Assembly (NCBI GenBank): GCA_039111635.1
Contig: JBCAQO010000008.1
Span: 1 to 64,000, forward strand
DNA from: Heterobasidion occidentale
Taxonomy: Eukaryota; Basidiomycota; Agaricomycetes; Russulales; Bondarzewiaceae
Length of the DNA: 64,000 nt
Direction of reading: 5' to 3'
Below the pieces are notes generated by a model. The model worked only from the letters and a program-made list of their open reading frames with translations, did no database searches and was not told the origin of the DNA. The translations under genes and the position numbers were made by a program. This document shows, piece after piece, positions 10,661-21,265 of this stretch; the first letter of the stretch is position 1; every line of letters begins with the position of its first letter.

Positions 10661-11860
10661 GGACCTGCAGTTGTCTAGAAGGCTGCATGATGTCTGAGAC
10701 ATCGCGTCTCGTCTCAGACGACTGTTAGTCGTCTGGGATGTCCTCATGTCACCAGCAATGGCTGCACAACGTCTGAGACGTCGCGTCGCGTATGGGATGC
10801 AGGCAGGCCATCTGCGACGACTGCCTGACGTCTGAGACGTCGTGTCTCGTCTCAGACGACTACTAGTCGTCAGGGACGTCCTCATGTCACCAGCAACAGC
10901 TGCACGACGTCTCAGACGTTGTGTCTCGTCTGGGATGCATGCAGGCCGTCTGCTACCACTGCCCGACGTCTGGGACGTCCCCCCTTGTCTGGGGTGAACA
11001 CAAGGCGTCTGCGACGACTGCACAACGTCTGAGACGCCGCGTCTCGTCTAGGATGCAGGCAGGCCGTCTGCGACGACTGCCTGACGTCTGAGACGTCGCG
11101 TCTCGTCTCAGATGACTGCTAGTCGTCAGGGACGTCCTCATGTCACCAGCAATGGCTGCACGACGTCTCAGATATTGTGTCGCGTCCAGGATGCAGGCAG
11201 GCCGTCTGCGACGACTGCTAGTCGTCAGGGACATCCTCATGTCACCAGCAACGGCTGCACGACGTCTCAGACGTCGCATCTCGTCTGGGATGCACACAGG
11301 CCGTCTGCAACGGCTGCCTGACATCTGAGACGTCGTGTCTCGTCTCAGACGACTGCTGTTCGTCTGGGACGTCCTCACCTCACCAGCAACGACTGCACGA
11401 CGTCTGAGACGACTGTTGTCTGTCTGGGACGTCCTCACCTCACCAGTAACGAGTGCACGACGTCTGAGATGTCGCGTCTCGACTCAGACGACTGCTGTCC
11501 GTCTGGGACGTCCTCACCTCACCAGCATCGACGGCACGACGTCTGAGACGTCGCGTCTTGTCTCAGACGACGGCTGTTCAGCTGGGACATCCTCACCTCA
11601 CCAGCAACGATGGCACAATGTCTGAGACGTCGTGTCTCATCATGGATGCACCCCGGCCATCTGTGACGGCTGCAGACGGCCTGACTGCACCCCAGACAAG
11701 GGAAGGACGTCCTAGACGTCAGGAAGCGGTTGAAGACGGACTGCGTGAACCCCAGCCAACAGGGGGGATGTCCCAGACGTCGGGCAGTCATTGCTAGTGA
11801 CATGAGGACGTCCCCGACGACCAGCAGTCGTCTGAGAGATGAGACGCGACGTCTCAGACG
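10661..11860. repeat. Satellite, long-unit CGTCTCGTCTCAGACGAC variant
   Basis: Tandem units of roughly 160 bp. They are built from GTCTGAGACGTCGCGTCTCG, a CTCAGACGACTGCTAGTCGT segment, a GGACGTCCTCATGTCACCAG segment and a GGATGCAGGCAGGCCGTCTG segment. Copies from 11,340 onward shorten to about 75-85 bp with GGGACGTCCTCACCTCACCA. It shares the palindromic CAGACGT core with module A. Confidence 0.9.
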
Positions 11861-13780
11861 TACCCTGTACATCTGTGACGACTGCGCGACGTGCCAGACG
11901 TCCCCCCTTTGTCTGTGGTGCACACAGGCCGTCTATGACGACTGCGCGATGTCTCAGACATACCCTGTACGTCTCTGACGACTGTGCGACGTCGCAGACT
12001 AACCCTGTACGTCTCTGACGACTGCGCGACGTCTTAGACGTACACCGTACGTCTCTGACGACTGCGCGACGTGCCAGACATCCCCCTTTGTCTGTGGTGC
12101 ACACAGGCCGTCTCTGACGAGTTGCACGAACGTCTCAGAAGTACCCTGTACGTCTGTGACGACTGCACGACGTCCTCAGACGTACCCTGTACGTCTGTGA
12201 CGACTGCGCGACTTTGCAGACGTCCCCTTTGTCCGTGGTGCACACAGGCCGTCTCTGACGACTGCGCGACGTCTCAGACGTCCCCCCTTGTCTGTGGTGC
12301 ACACAGGTCGTCTGTGACGACTGCACAACGTCGCAGACGAGCCCCCTTTGTCTGTGGTGCACACAGGTCGCCTGTGACGACTGCACAACGTCGCAGATGT
12401 ACGCTGTACGTCTGTGACGACTGCGCGACGTCTCACACGTCCCCCCTTTGTCTGTGGTGCACACAGGCTGTCTCTGACGAGCGCACGACGTCTGAGACGT
12501 ACCCTGTACGTCTGTGACGACTGCGCGACTTTGCAGACGTCCCCCTTTGTCCGTGGTGCACACAGGCCGTCTCTGACGAGTGCACGACGTCTCAGACGTA
12601 CCCTGTACGTCTGTGACGACTGCACAACGTCCCAGACGTACCCTGTACGTCTGTGACGACTGCGCGACGTCCCAGACGTCCCCCCTTTGTCTGTGTGCAC
12701 ACAGGTCGTCTGTGACTACTGCACAACGTCGCAGACGAGCCCCTTTGTCTGTGGTGCACACAGGTCGTCTGTGACGACTGCACAACGTCGCAGACGAGCC
12801 CCCTTTGTCTGTGGTGCACACAGGTCGTCTGTGACGACTGCACAACGTCGCAGACGAGCCCCCTTTGTCTGTGGTGCACACAGGTCGTCTGTGACGACTG
12901 CACAACGTCGCAGACGTACGCTGTACGTCTGTGACGACTGCGCGACGTCTCACACGTCCCCCCTTTGTCCGTGGTGCACACAGGCTGTCTCTGACGAGCG
13001 CACGACGTCTGAGACGTACCCTGTACGTCTGTGACGACTGCGCGACTTTGCAGACGTCCCCCTTTGTCCGTGGTGCACACAGGCCGTCTCTGACGAGTGC
13101 ACGACGTCTCAGACGTACCCTGTACGTCTGTGACGACTGCACAACGTCCCAGACGTACCCTGTACGTCTGTGACGACTGCGCGACTTTGCAGACGTCCCC
13201 CTTTGTCTGTGGTGCACACAGGCCGTCTATGACGAGTGCACGACGTCCCAGACGTACCCTGTACGTCTGTGACGACTGCGCGACGTCCCAGACGTCCCCC
13301 CTTTGTCTGTGGTGCACACAGGTCGTCTATGACGACTGCGCGACGGTCGCAGACGAGCCCCCTTTGTCTGTGGTGCACACAGGTCGTCTGTGACGACTGC
13401 ACAACGTCGCAGACGTACGCTGTACGTCTGTGACGACTGCGCGACTTTGCAGACATCCCCCTTGTCCGTGGTGCACAGGCCGTCTCTGACGAGTGCACGA
13501 CGTCTCAGACGTACCCTGTACGTCTGTGACGACTGCGCGACGTCTCAGACGTCCCCCCTTTGTCTGTGGTGCACACAGGTCGTCTATGACGACTGCGCGA
13601 CGTCGCAGACGAGCCCCCCTTTGTCTGTGGTGCACACAGGTCGTCTGTGACGACTGCACAACGTCGCAGACGTACCCTGTACGTCTGTGACGACTGCCCG
13701 ACGTCTGGGACGTCCCCCCCCTCGTCTGGGGTGAACACAAGGCGTCTGCAACGGCTGAAACGACGTCTCAGACGTCGCGT
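11861..13780. repeat. 60-bp satellite array (module A), second block
   Basis: The same 60-bp module as at 1-1,190. The part from 12,641 to 13,780 follows the 5' block (1-1,290) unit by unit, in the same order of variants, with only small indels and point differences. The array is otherwise non-coding. Confidence 0.95.
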
Positions 13781-15125
13781 CTCGTCTAGGATGCAGGCAG
13801 GCCGTCTGCGACGTCTGCCTGACATCTGAGACGTCGCGTCTCGTCTCAGACGACTGCTAATCGTCACGGACGTCCTCATGTCACCAACAACGGCTGCACT
13901 CTCTCACCTACTCTCTCACCTGACTCCTCGCCTGCCTCCTCCCCTGGCCTCTCACCTAGCCTCTCGCCTGCCTCCTCACCTAGCCTCTCACCTGCCTCCT
14001 CACCTAGCCTCTCACCTGCCTCCTCACCTGGCCTCTCACCTAGCCTCTCACCTGCCTCCTCACCTGGCCTCTCACCTGGCTCCTCACCTATCCAACATCT
14101 TGGATTTTTTTCGCCTCACCTACCACCCGCCTACCACCTCTTATAACCTAACCTAAGAGCACAATGCGTCTGCAACGGCTGAAACAATGTCTGAGACGTC
14201 GCGTCTCGTCTAGGATGCAGGCAGGCCGTCTGCGACGACTGCCTGACATATGAGACGTCGCATCTCGTCCCAGACGACTGCTAGTCCTCAGGGACGTCCT
14301 CATGTCACCAGAAACGGCTGCACTCTCTCACCTAGCCTCTCACCTGCCTCCTCACCTGGCCTCTCACCTAGCCTCTCACCTGCCTCCTCACCTGGCCTCT
14401 CACCTGCCTCCTCACCTGGCCTCTCACCTAGCCTCTCACCTGCCTCCTCACCTGGCCTCTCACCTGCCTCCTCACCTGGCCTCTCACCTGCCTCCTCACC
14501 TAGCCCCTCACCTAGCCTCTCACCTAGCTCCTCACCTACCTAACATCTCGGATTTTTTTCGTCTCACCTACCATCCGCCTACCACCTCTTATAACCTAAC
14601 GTCCCCCCTTTGTCTGTGGTGCACACAGGTCGTCTGTGACGACTGCACAACGTCGCAGACGTACCCTGTACGTCTGGGACGTCCCCCCCTCGTCTGGGGT
14701 GAACACAAGGCGTCTGCAACGGCTGAAACGACGTCTCAGACGTCGCGTCTCGTATAGGATGCAGGCAGGCCATCTGCGATGTCTGCCTGACATCTGAGAC
14801 GTCGTGTCTCGTCTCAGACGACTGCTAATTGTCACGGACGTCCTCATGTCACCAACAACGGCTGCACTCTCTCACCTACTCTCTCACCTGACTCCTCGCC
14901 TGCCTCCTCACCTGGCCTCTCACCTAGCCTCTCATCTATCCTCTCACCTGCCTCCTTACCTGGCCCCTCACCTACTCACCTAGCCTCTCACCTGCCTCCT
15001 CACCTAGCCTCTCACCTGCCTCCTCACCTGGCCTCTCACCTGCCTCCTCACCTGGCTCCTCACCTACCCAACATCTCGGATTTTTTTCGCCTCACCTACC
15101 ACCCGCCTACGACCTCTTATAACCT
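13781..15125. repeat. Three composite A-B-C repeat units
   Basis: Three successive units each contain a short module A/long-variant segment, a CTCACCTGCCTC minisatellite and one GGATTTTTTTCGCCTCACC block. Their C modules lie at about 14,103, 14,551 and 15,077. The first unit is nearly identical to 1,190-1,640. The array ends abruptly at ATAACCTAAG (about 15,127), where AT-rich sequence begins. Confidence 0.9.
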
Positions 15126-15127
15126 AA

Positions 15128-15680
15128 GTACGATTAAGGTATCAATCGAAAGCTATGGTACATTTTCACATTCGCTCTGTTTCATGATTACAAAACAATA
15201 TAAATTGAGTACTGGATGCCTGCTTTTTTCAGTTTATTCTTCACTTCTGTATTTTGCCCTTAACAGACTCAGTGGTACATGTCTAGTAATGAAAAATTCA
15301 GGATACCATCCTAAAAACCTTTCAAATCTCTTGAAACAGACATAATTGTGTGCAACACAAATTTCATGTCCCAAAACCCAGACTGTGTGCAGCACAGTCT
15401 GGTTTTAGGGGGTAGACTGTTTAAATCCATATCTATTGAACCCCTGATTCAATCTGGCTGATTTTGGGCCTCAAAGTTGTACCAGAGTATGAAAACCACA
15501 GGTCATATTTCTTTGTATTTATAGCTGCATTAAATTGGCAACACAGTAGTTTCGGATATCGGTGGACTCAAATCGGTCGGTAATACTCCTAGGGCCCTAT
15601 ATGCATCACCAATGAATGTTCCGGCGCACAGAAATGGTCTACCATCTTGTTTACAGGTACTCCTACGTTGGAAGATGGAT
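15128..15680. other. AT-rich non-genic stretch next to the satellite
   Basis: About 550 bp of AT-rich sequence with no credible open frame. A short internal repeat, CAGACTGTGTGCAGCACAGTCTG (about 15,379-15,401), forms an imperfect palindrome. It may be part of the truncated LTR element that follows or a separate relic. Confidence 0.45.
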
Positions 15681-15682
15681 AG

Positions 15683-15840
15683 GTCCGCAACGACCTTGGT
15701 TTAAACTAGCAGGGCAGTCCGCAACGACTTCTGTATAAACTAGCCTCAGTCCGCAATGACTTAAGGATAAACTAGCCGACGTCCGCAAAAGACGCAAAAC
15801 TACGGGCGTCCAGCACGACGTTAAACTACCAGGACATACC
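15683..15840. repeat. Five tandem 27-34 bp repeats beginning GTCCGCAACGAC
   Basis: Units start at 15,683, 15,717, 15,749, 15,781 and 15,808. Each begins GTCCGCAA or GTCCAGCA and contains a (T)AAACTA(G)C word near its end. Similarity falls off toward the right. A perfect 9-bp hairpin follows at 15,878-15,902. The repeats lie inside what I take to be the internal region of the LTR element. Confidence 0.75.
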
Positions 15841-15877
15841 TTACGCTGACCCCGCATAATTACCGTCAAGGTGGATA

Positions 15878-15902
15878 CCATGGTCTATTCAAGAGACCAT
15901 GG
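15878..15902. other. Perfect 9-bp hairpin CCATGGTCT / AGACCATGG
   Basis: CCATGGTCT (15,878-15,886) pairs with AGACCATGG (15,894-15,902) across a 7-base loop, ATTCAAG. It lies just after the 34-bp tandem repeats in the LTR element's internal region. No T-run follows, so it is not an obvious terminator. Function unknown. Confidence 0.6.
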
Positions 15903-16653
15903 GGTTCAAAATCTATTTTTCAAAAGGTCCTTACCTCGTGTCCAATACCCTTAGTGAAAAACAAACTCTGGACGAACACTCAATCTCTAACCTGACAAGG
16001 CCACCGTATGGGGCTGACAGAGTCAGGGATCTTCAAAAGGGTCTTGCCGGACTCAAAACAAGTCAAGAAAAGTCTATTCTTGATAGGTTGGTGGGCCTAA
16101 GCCTTTGTAAAGCGATCAACCCACACACCTGGAGTCCCCCTCGATACCGGAGATCAAGGAGGTGAAGATCTATCCTGGAAACACTGAGACATGGCCTTCG
16201 GCACTTTGGAAGAAGAACGACACACACCCATCCACAGACGAGTTCCTATTTCATCCTATAATCATTCGCACAACACCTTTCTGCATCGTCGCCGGACTGG
16301 AAACCGGTTTAACAAAGGCACCAGGGGACACCTGGTTTCGAGCAGCTGCCTATTGACTCTAGGAGTGTACTCGCAACAAAACAGTGCAGTGAAGGAAGAA
16401 CACCGGAGGCGACGCAATATTGTGGCTGATGTTGCTAGGAACCTGAATCAAACAGCTCAACGGAGACGGAAAACTCCTAGGCGTTGTAAACGACGTAGGT
16501 CGGTCTTCGCCCCAGAAAACGAAGTGAAATTGGGAAGACGCATCCCAATCTATTTTTGACGACCACAAAGCAATTGTCCGTGGAATGACGATGAAGCTCG
16601 TTTCTGCTCAAGCGAGTAGTCCCCTCAGGAGTTGGGACCTAGAAAGGGGGTAA

Positions 16654-17241
16654 TGTTATGACTTGACCGATCGGGGCCCTTCGGGATCGGTCTAACCGAT
16701 GGATCAAGCATCACATGCTAGGCGGCTCCACTATGGAGCGTACATCAAGGTATTCGGCGTGTCCTTAGGAGCCGACAATACCGATGGTTCTTCAAGACAT
16801 CGGTAAAGGCTATATGAGAGGGACATGAGGCTCACAGAGTTCACACAGTAATAAGAGGCGTATTCACATGCCATGGGCTTAGGGCTTACGGGTAAGCACC
16901 TCGTCGCACCATGATGGATCAGTGCGACTGGAGAAGTACAAGAGTAGGCACCGGCTGAGAAAGACGGCGACCACAGCTCTCCTAGGATGGAAACCTGGAG
17001 AAGCACACGGACTCTTACCCTATACCCTATACAGTATATAAGGCCCATAGAATAGGCTGAGGATCTTCAGTCTATTCTCTTCGTTCACTCGTATCTTCGA
17101 ATACGGGATTCTTAGAGCCAATCATTATTCCCTCCTGTATCATCGCCTGATACGGTCGAGACTCCGCCCACCACTCAGTCCATTGTGCGACCTAGGGAAG
17201 AACCTGTTACTCTTGGGTTACTGAACGAGCAGTTCATAACA
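16654..17241 (+). mobile_element. LTR (588 bp) of a Gypsy/Copia-type retroelement
   Basis: It begins TGTTATGACTTG and ends AGTTCATAACA, so the ends form a perfect 8-bp inverted repeat (TGTTATGA/TCATAACA) with the canonical TG...CA. A polypurine tract abuts its left side. A TATA box (TATATAA, 17,035-17,041) in the right third suits an LTR promoter. An 8-bp inverted repeat, GACCGATC/GATCGGTC (16,665-16,692), lies near its 5' end. No second LTR is in the window, so target duplication cannot be tested. The LTR ends only 78 bp before the first surviving exon of a terpene synthase gene. Confidence 0.8.
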
Positions 17242-17319
17242 TATCCGGATTCCAATTCCTGTTGGTTCTGCATTCTATATATCTCCTAGTTGTGCTGATT
17301 GTCGTGTTCCAATTTTCAG

Positions 17320-18302
17320 TAGACCTTCGCAGCTGCTGCGATATGATGTACCTTTTTTTCCTTCTTGATGAATGTACAGATCGATGCGACAAGATTGGGG
17401 CTCAAATGCTTTGCGATCCCATCAATGATGCTTTCGAGAATCCAGACAAACCTCGCCCTGATGGAGAGCATGTTTTAGGGGAGATGTCTCGGCAGTGAGT
17501 CCGTTAGCAATATAGAAGGTTTTCGCTCACACAGAGCTGTTGCAGGTTCTGGCAGCGCATATCCCATTCGGCTCCAAAGGCTGCCTGTGAACGCTTCGTC
17601 GATGCATGGCGCAAGTACATGGCCGCGGTTGTTGTACAAGCAGACCAGCGCTCGTCTGCGCACATCTGTACCATCGAGGACTACATGGTGGCCCGGCGCA
17701 ACAACGCTGGCAGTTTACCATGCCATGTGCTGCTCGAGATCACTCTGGGACTGAATATCCCGCACGAGGTTATGCAGCATCCTGCCATTGTCTCCCTTCT
17801 CAAGGACGCATCAGACCTGGTGATATTTGCCAACGTCAGTTGAGTCAACCATGCTCGCAAAACTGATCCTTACTCAATTGTACCTATGTGCATAGGATAT
17901 ATATTCATACAAGAAGGAGTTTCTAGACGGAGATGCAGCATACAATATTGTAACTGTGGTCATGGTTAATAACGATACCAACTTTGCCGGCGCCATGCGA
18001 TGGATTTCCGACCGCCACGACGAGGTTGTTGCCAGCTTCTTCAAGACCAGGGAGGATGTCTTGAATCGCAGCAATGGCATCTCGTCATGGGGCGAAGACA
18101 TTGATCGGCAGGTTGCTATCTACATTGATGGTCTAGGTCTGTATTTCTCAGTACAAACAGCAATCGTGACCTGACCGCATAGGCCAATGTAGGAAAATGG
18201 ATCCGAGGTCATGACGAGTGGCATTTTCGATCGGAAAGGTATTTTGGCAATGAGGGACTAGAGATCCAGAAGTCACGCGTAGTGTTTGTCGCGGGAATGT
18301 AG
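17320..18302 (+). pseudogene. Sesquiterpene synthase, N-terminus missing
   Basis: Class I terpene cyclase of the basidiomycete type, which ionises farnesyl diphosphate through a Mg2+ cluster. Exons read as 17,320-17,494, 17,546-17,834, 17,896-18,136 and 18,193-18,302, with introns of 51, 61 and 56 bp. The first surviving exon carries the Asp-rich motif as LLDECTDRCD. Exon 3 opens with the second metal motif NDIYSYKKE (the N comes from exon 2). The C-terminus has GLGKWIRGHDEW and the conserved SERYFG. About 270 residues are present, against roughly 330-350 in the family. The missing 60-80 residues lie upstream of the first acceptor (TTTTCAG, 17,313-17,319), where only 78 bp separate it from an LTR, and no N-terminal exon was found further upstream. 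The gene is therefore probably cut off by the retroelement. The remaining frame has no stop, so the loss may be recent. Confidence 0.85.
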
Positions 18303-18602
18303 ACGCGTAGATATAGGTAGATACAACCTATCATATATACACCCCTAGCATTTCGTGGAGAAAAATCCCGATCAGTGATCTGAAAGCGAAACTCGGGACT
18401 ATACATACATGTTCAGCATCAAACGTGACGCTCAGCACAAACGGGGATCCATTTGATCCGCCCGGTCCTATCTACCGAATTCACTCCAAATATTGGAAAG
18501 GCATGGGCGCGTGCGAGCAGTATTAACTCTGGCGGCATATCTCCGTAGTGCCCAGGTTATGCGAGCCCCAAGACAATCGTTCTATTTTGTGTGGTATGAA
18601 CA

Positions 18603-18947
18603 TCATAACCCCACACGCCCTGTCTCTTCGAGCGCATCGCGGCAACCTGTCAGCACGCAAGTACGTAGCACCTAGAGCCAAAAATGAATGCGAGCAGTCT
18701 CACCATCATGCATTATGCATCGGCAGTGCTAAGGAGCTCCGCGCTTCACCTGCCGCTGCCATGCGAGGGCCAGTGTGAGCTTTTGCAGTTGGACGGTGGC
18801 GGTGTGGTCGCCGCCGTTGAGCGGGGAGCTACGCTGCTCGAAATCTGCGAGGAAGGACTCGAGGCGAGCGTTTGCAGCCCTTGCGGACAGTTTTTTGATT
18901 GCAGTGGGGAGGATGCGGGCAGGCGGGGAGGATGCGCTAGAGTCCAT
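18603..18947 (-). CDS. Small hypothetical protein (about 88 aa)
   Basis: Start at 18,947 (MDSSASSPPARILPTAIKKL). Exon 1 runs to 18,750 and exon 2 from 18,671 to 18,603, joined by a 78-bp intron with GTGAAG donor and CTCTAG acceptor. The joined product has a helical, Leu/Ala/Arg-rich middle (ARLESFLADFEQR, VQLQKLTLALAWQRQ) and ends TGRVGL. It is divergent from the squalene synthase gene, with 230 bp between the start codons. I do not recognise the family. The size and helical character would fit a small subunit of a larger complex, but that is a guess. Low-complexity coding cannot be fully excluded. Confidence 0.5.
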
Positions 18948-19177
18948 TCTATGTCGTTGTCGTCGTCGGTACCTCTGAGAATATGAGAGGAGAAAAGGGT
19001 CGGATAAGGAAATCAGACGATGGGATGAAAAGAAAGGCGAGTGGTACGACAGACCTCTTACTTGGGCCAATCCTGTCCCTCCCCACACCCCTCCCAGCCC
19101 CTCCCTCTTACTCCTCCTCCTTCTCCACCACCACCACTACCACCACCTCGTCCTCGTCCTCGCCTTCGCCGCCCATC

Positions 19178-20858
19178 ATGACCGCCCTGTCCATGCTTAC
19201 CCTCGCCCTTACACACCCGGGCGAGTTCCGCACGCTATGCCAATACTGGCTCTATCACGAATCCAAACGCGACATCACGGCCACGCGCGAGCACCCTACC
19301 TCAGGCTGGGATCGCGCAACGATGCGGCGCTGCTGGGACCTACTCGACCTCACAAGTCGCAGCTTCTCCGCTGTCATCAAGGAGCTCGACGGGGACCTTG
19401 CGCGCACGGTCAGTCTAGCCATATAACACATGTACGAACATGCTGTTGACGGGTCGCGGTGCTCTTGGTTAGATATGTTTATTTTACATCGTATTGCGCG
19501 GGCTCGACACCATCGAGGACGACATGACCATTCCAGACGACATCAAACAACCCATTCTCCGCTCCTTCCACGAAAAAACAGTCACTCCGGGCTGGAACTT
19601 TAACGGTAACGGACCCGCCGAAAAAGACCGCATTGTTCTTCAAGAGTACGACACGGTCGTCGAAGAGGTTAACCTGCTTGACCCAGGGTGCGCCTCTGTT
19701 TGTAGTCATTTCCCAGAAATCTGCGTCTTGACGCCTCCTTTCTCTTGTCTCTCGATTCGTAGATACCGCGCCGTCATCGTCGACATCTGCCATAAAATGG
19801 AAATCGGCATGGCTGACTATACCCACCGTGCCGCCACCACTGGCTCTATTTACCTCTCCACCGTCGCCGACTACGACCTCTACTGCCATTACGTTGCCGG
19901 CCTTGTCGGCGAGGGCCTCTCCCGTATTTGGGGCGCCTCGGGAAAAGAGGCCCCCTGGCTCGCGTCTCAACTAGGTCTCTCTAACTCGATGGGCCTCCTC
20001 CTCCAGAAGACGAACATCATTCGTGACTTCCGCGAGGATGCAGACGAACGTCGGTTCTTTTGGCCAAGAGAGATATGGGGCAGGAAGGAGTACGCCACGC
20101 GGGCGAGTGGGCCGTGTGAGGATGTGACGGAGCTGTTGAGGATGGGGAATGAGGAGCAGGCCCAGTGGGTGCAGAGTGGGATGGTGCTTGACGCGCTGAG
20201 GCACGCGACGGACTCGCTGGATTATCTGAGGTTGTTGCGGAACCAGACAGTGTTCAACTTTTGCGCGATCCCAGCGGCGATGGCGATGGCCACGCTCAAT
20301 CTGTGCTTCATGAACCCTGAGATGTTCCAGCGGCACATCAAAATCCGTAAGGCCGAAGCCGCCAAAGTGAGCCTCCACACTTTCTCTCCTACCCCTCCTC
20401 TCATCTGCTAATACTTTCATGCCCAGCTCATCATGACATCCACCAATCCGCGCGATGTCGCATATCTCTTCCGCGACTACGTTCGCCAGATTCACGCCAA
20501 GGCCTCGCCCGCAGACCCCAACTTCACTCGACTCGCCGTCGCCTGTGCCAAGATTGAGCAGTGGGCTGAGCACCACTTTCCTTCGTTCGTCCACATCGGC
20601 GCACCCTCCGAGAGCGCACTCGACACGAGCGATGCACGCGCACGTATTGTGGCGCTCGGTACCGCATGGGATGAGGAGAAGAAGCGCGAGCGGGATGCGC
20701 TGGTAACAACTGCGGGACAGGGACAGGGACAGGGGCAGACTCAACAGCAGCAGCAAGGCCCGCCATGGGATTTGATGGCGTTCTTTGCGGGCGCGATGCT
20801 CCTCATCATGGGGCTCAGCGTTGGCATTGTCCTGGCCGTACTCAAAATCTGGGGCTGA
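19178..20858 (+). CDS. ERG9: Squalene synthase (farnesyl-diphosphate farnesyltransferase)
   Basis: Condenses two farnesyl diphosphates through presqualene diphosphate to squalene, the first committed step of ergosterol synthesis, at the ER membrane. Exons are 19,178-19,408, 19,473-19,687, 19,763-20,366 and 20,427-20,858, giving about 493 residues, the usual fungal length. The first Asp-rich motif is VLRGLDTIEDDM, YCHYVAGLVGEGLSR follows, and the second is NIIRDFREDADERRFFWP. A Gln-rich linker (QGQGQGQTQQQQQ) precedes a single C-terminal membrane helix (FFAGAMLLIMGLSVGIVLAV) that anchors the enzyme. The 5' leader carries CCACCACCACTACCACC-type repeats and pyrimidine-rich sequence. The neighbouring sesquiterpene synthase relic would have competed for the same substrate. 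The assignment is firm; phytoene synthase is excluded by the C-terminal anchor and the ERG9-type motifs. Confidence 0.95.
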
Positions 20859-21265
20859 TAGGCCCCCGTGTGCCAGAGCTTGAGCTGCTTGGGGTTCGGT
20901 GTACATACATACTAGGTGGGGACATGGCGCGGTGTAATCTACTGTCATCGCTACTTACAGGACTTCTTCATCTCACGTTCTCATCATCGTCTTCACTACC
21001 ACTGACGGGCCATGGGCGCCAGGTGCTTAGCCGGGCGTCATGCCGTCGAGCTGTCGCGCGAACGTCGATCATACCAGCATTCAGCATACGTATATATACA
21101 TTAGGTGACCAGAGTAATTATCGACGGGATCCTCATCCGGGTATCCTTTGACGGACAGAATGTACGTGTGTGTGCGACAGGAGAAACAAGGCTGAGCATT
21201 CACAAGAACCGATGAGTGGGGGTCTGCATAGATGTGAAGTGAGTGGAAGCGGAAGGCCTGTGGGA

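Larger units (their letters stand above)
15683..16653 (+). mobile_element. 3' internal remnant of an LTR retroelement
   Basis: This stretch precedes an LTR and ends in a purine-rich tract (AGAAAGGGGG followed by TAA) directly against the LTR's TG, the arrangement expected of a polypurine tract and 3' LTR. No reverse transcriptase, integrase or protease motif was found. The only open stretch of note (about 16,191-16,559, plus) ends in a basic segment rich in RRR and KR. The 5' LTR is absent, so the element is truncated, non-autonomous, or both. The left boundary is unknown; the start given is the first tandem repeat. Confidence 0.55.

Noticed and set aside
16191..16559. Basic 122-codon frame as a retroelement Gag or integrase
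   Set aside because: No zinc knuckle, integrase or protease motif; it was left as unassigned internal sequence of the element.
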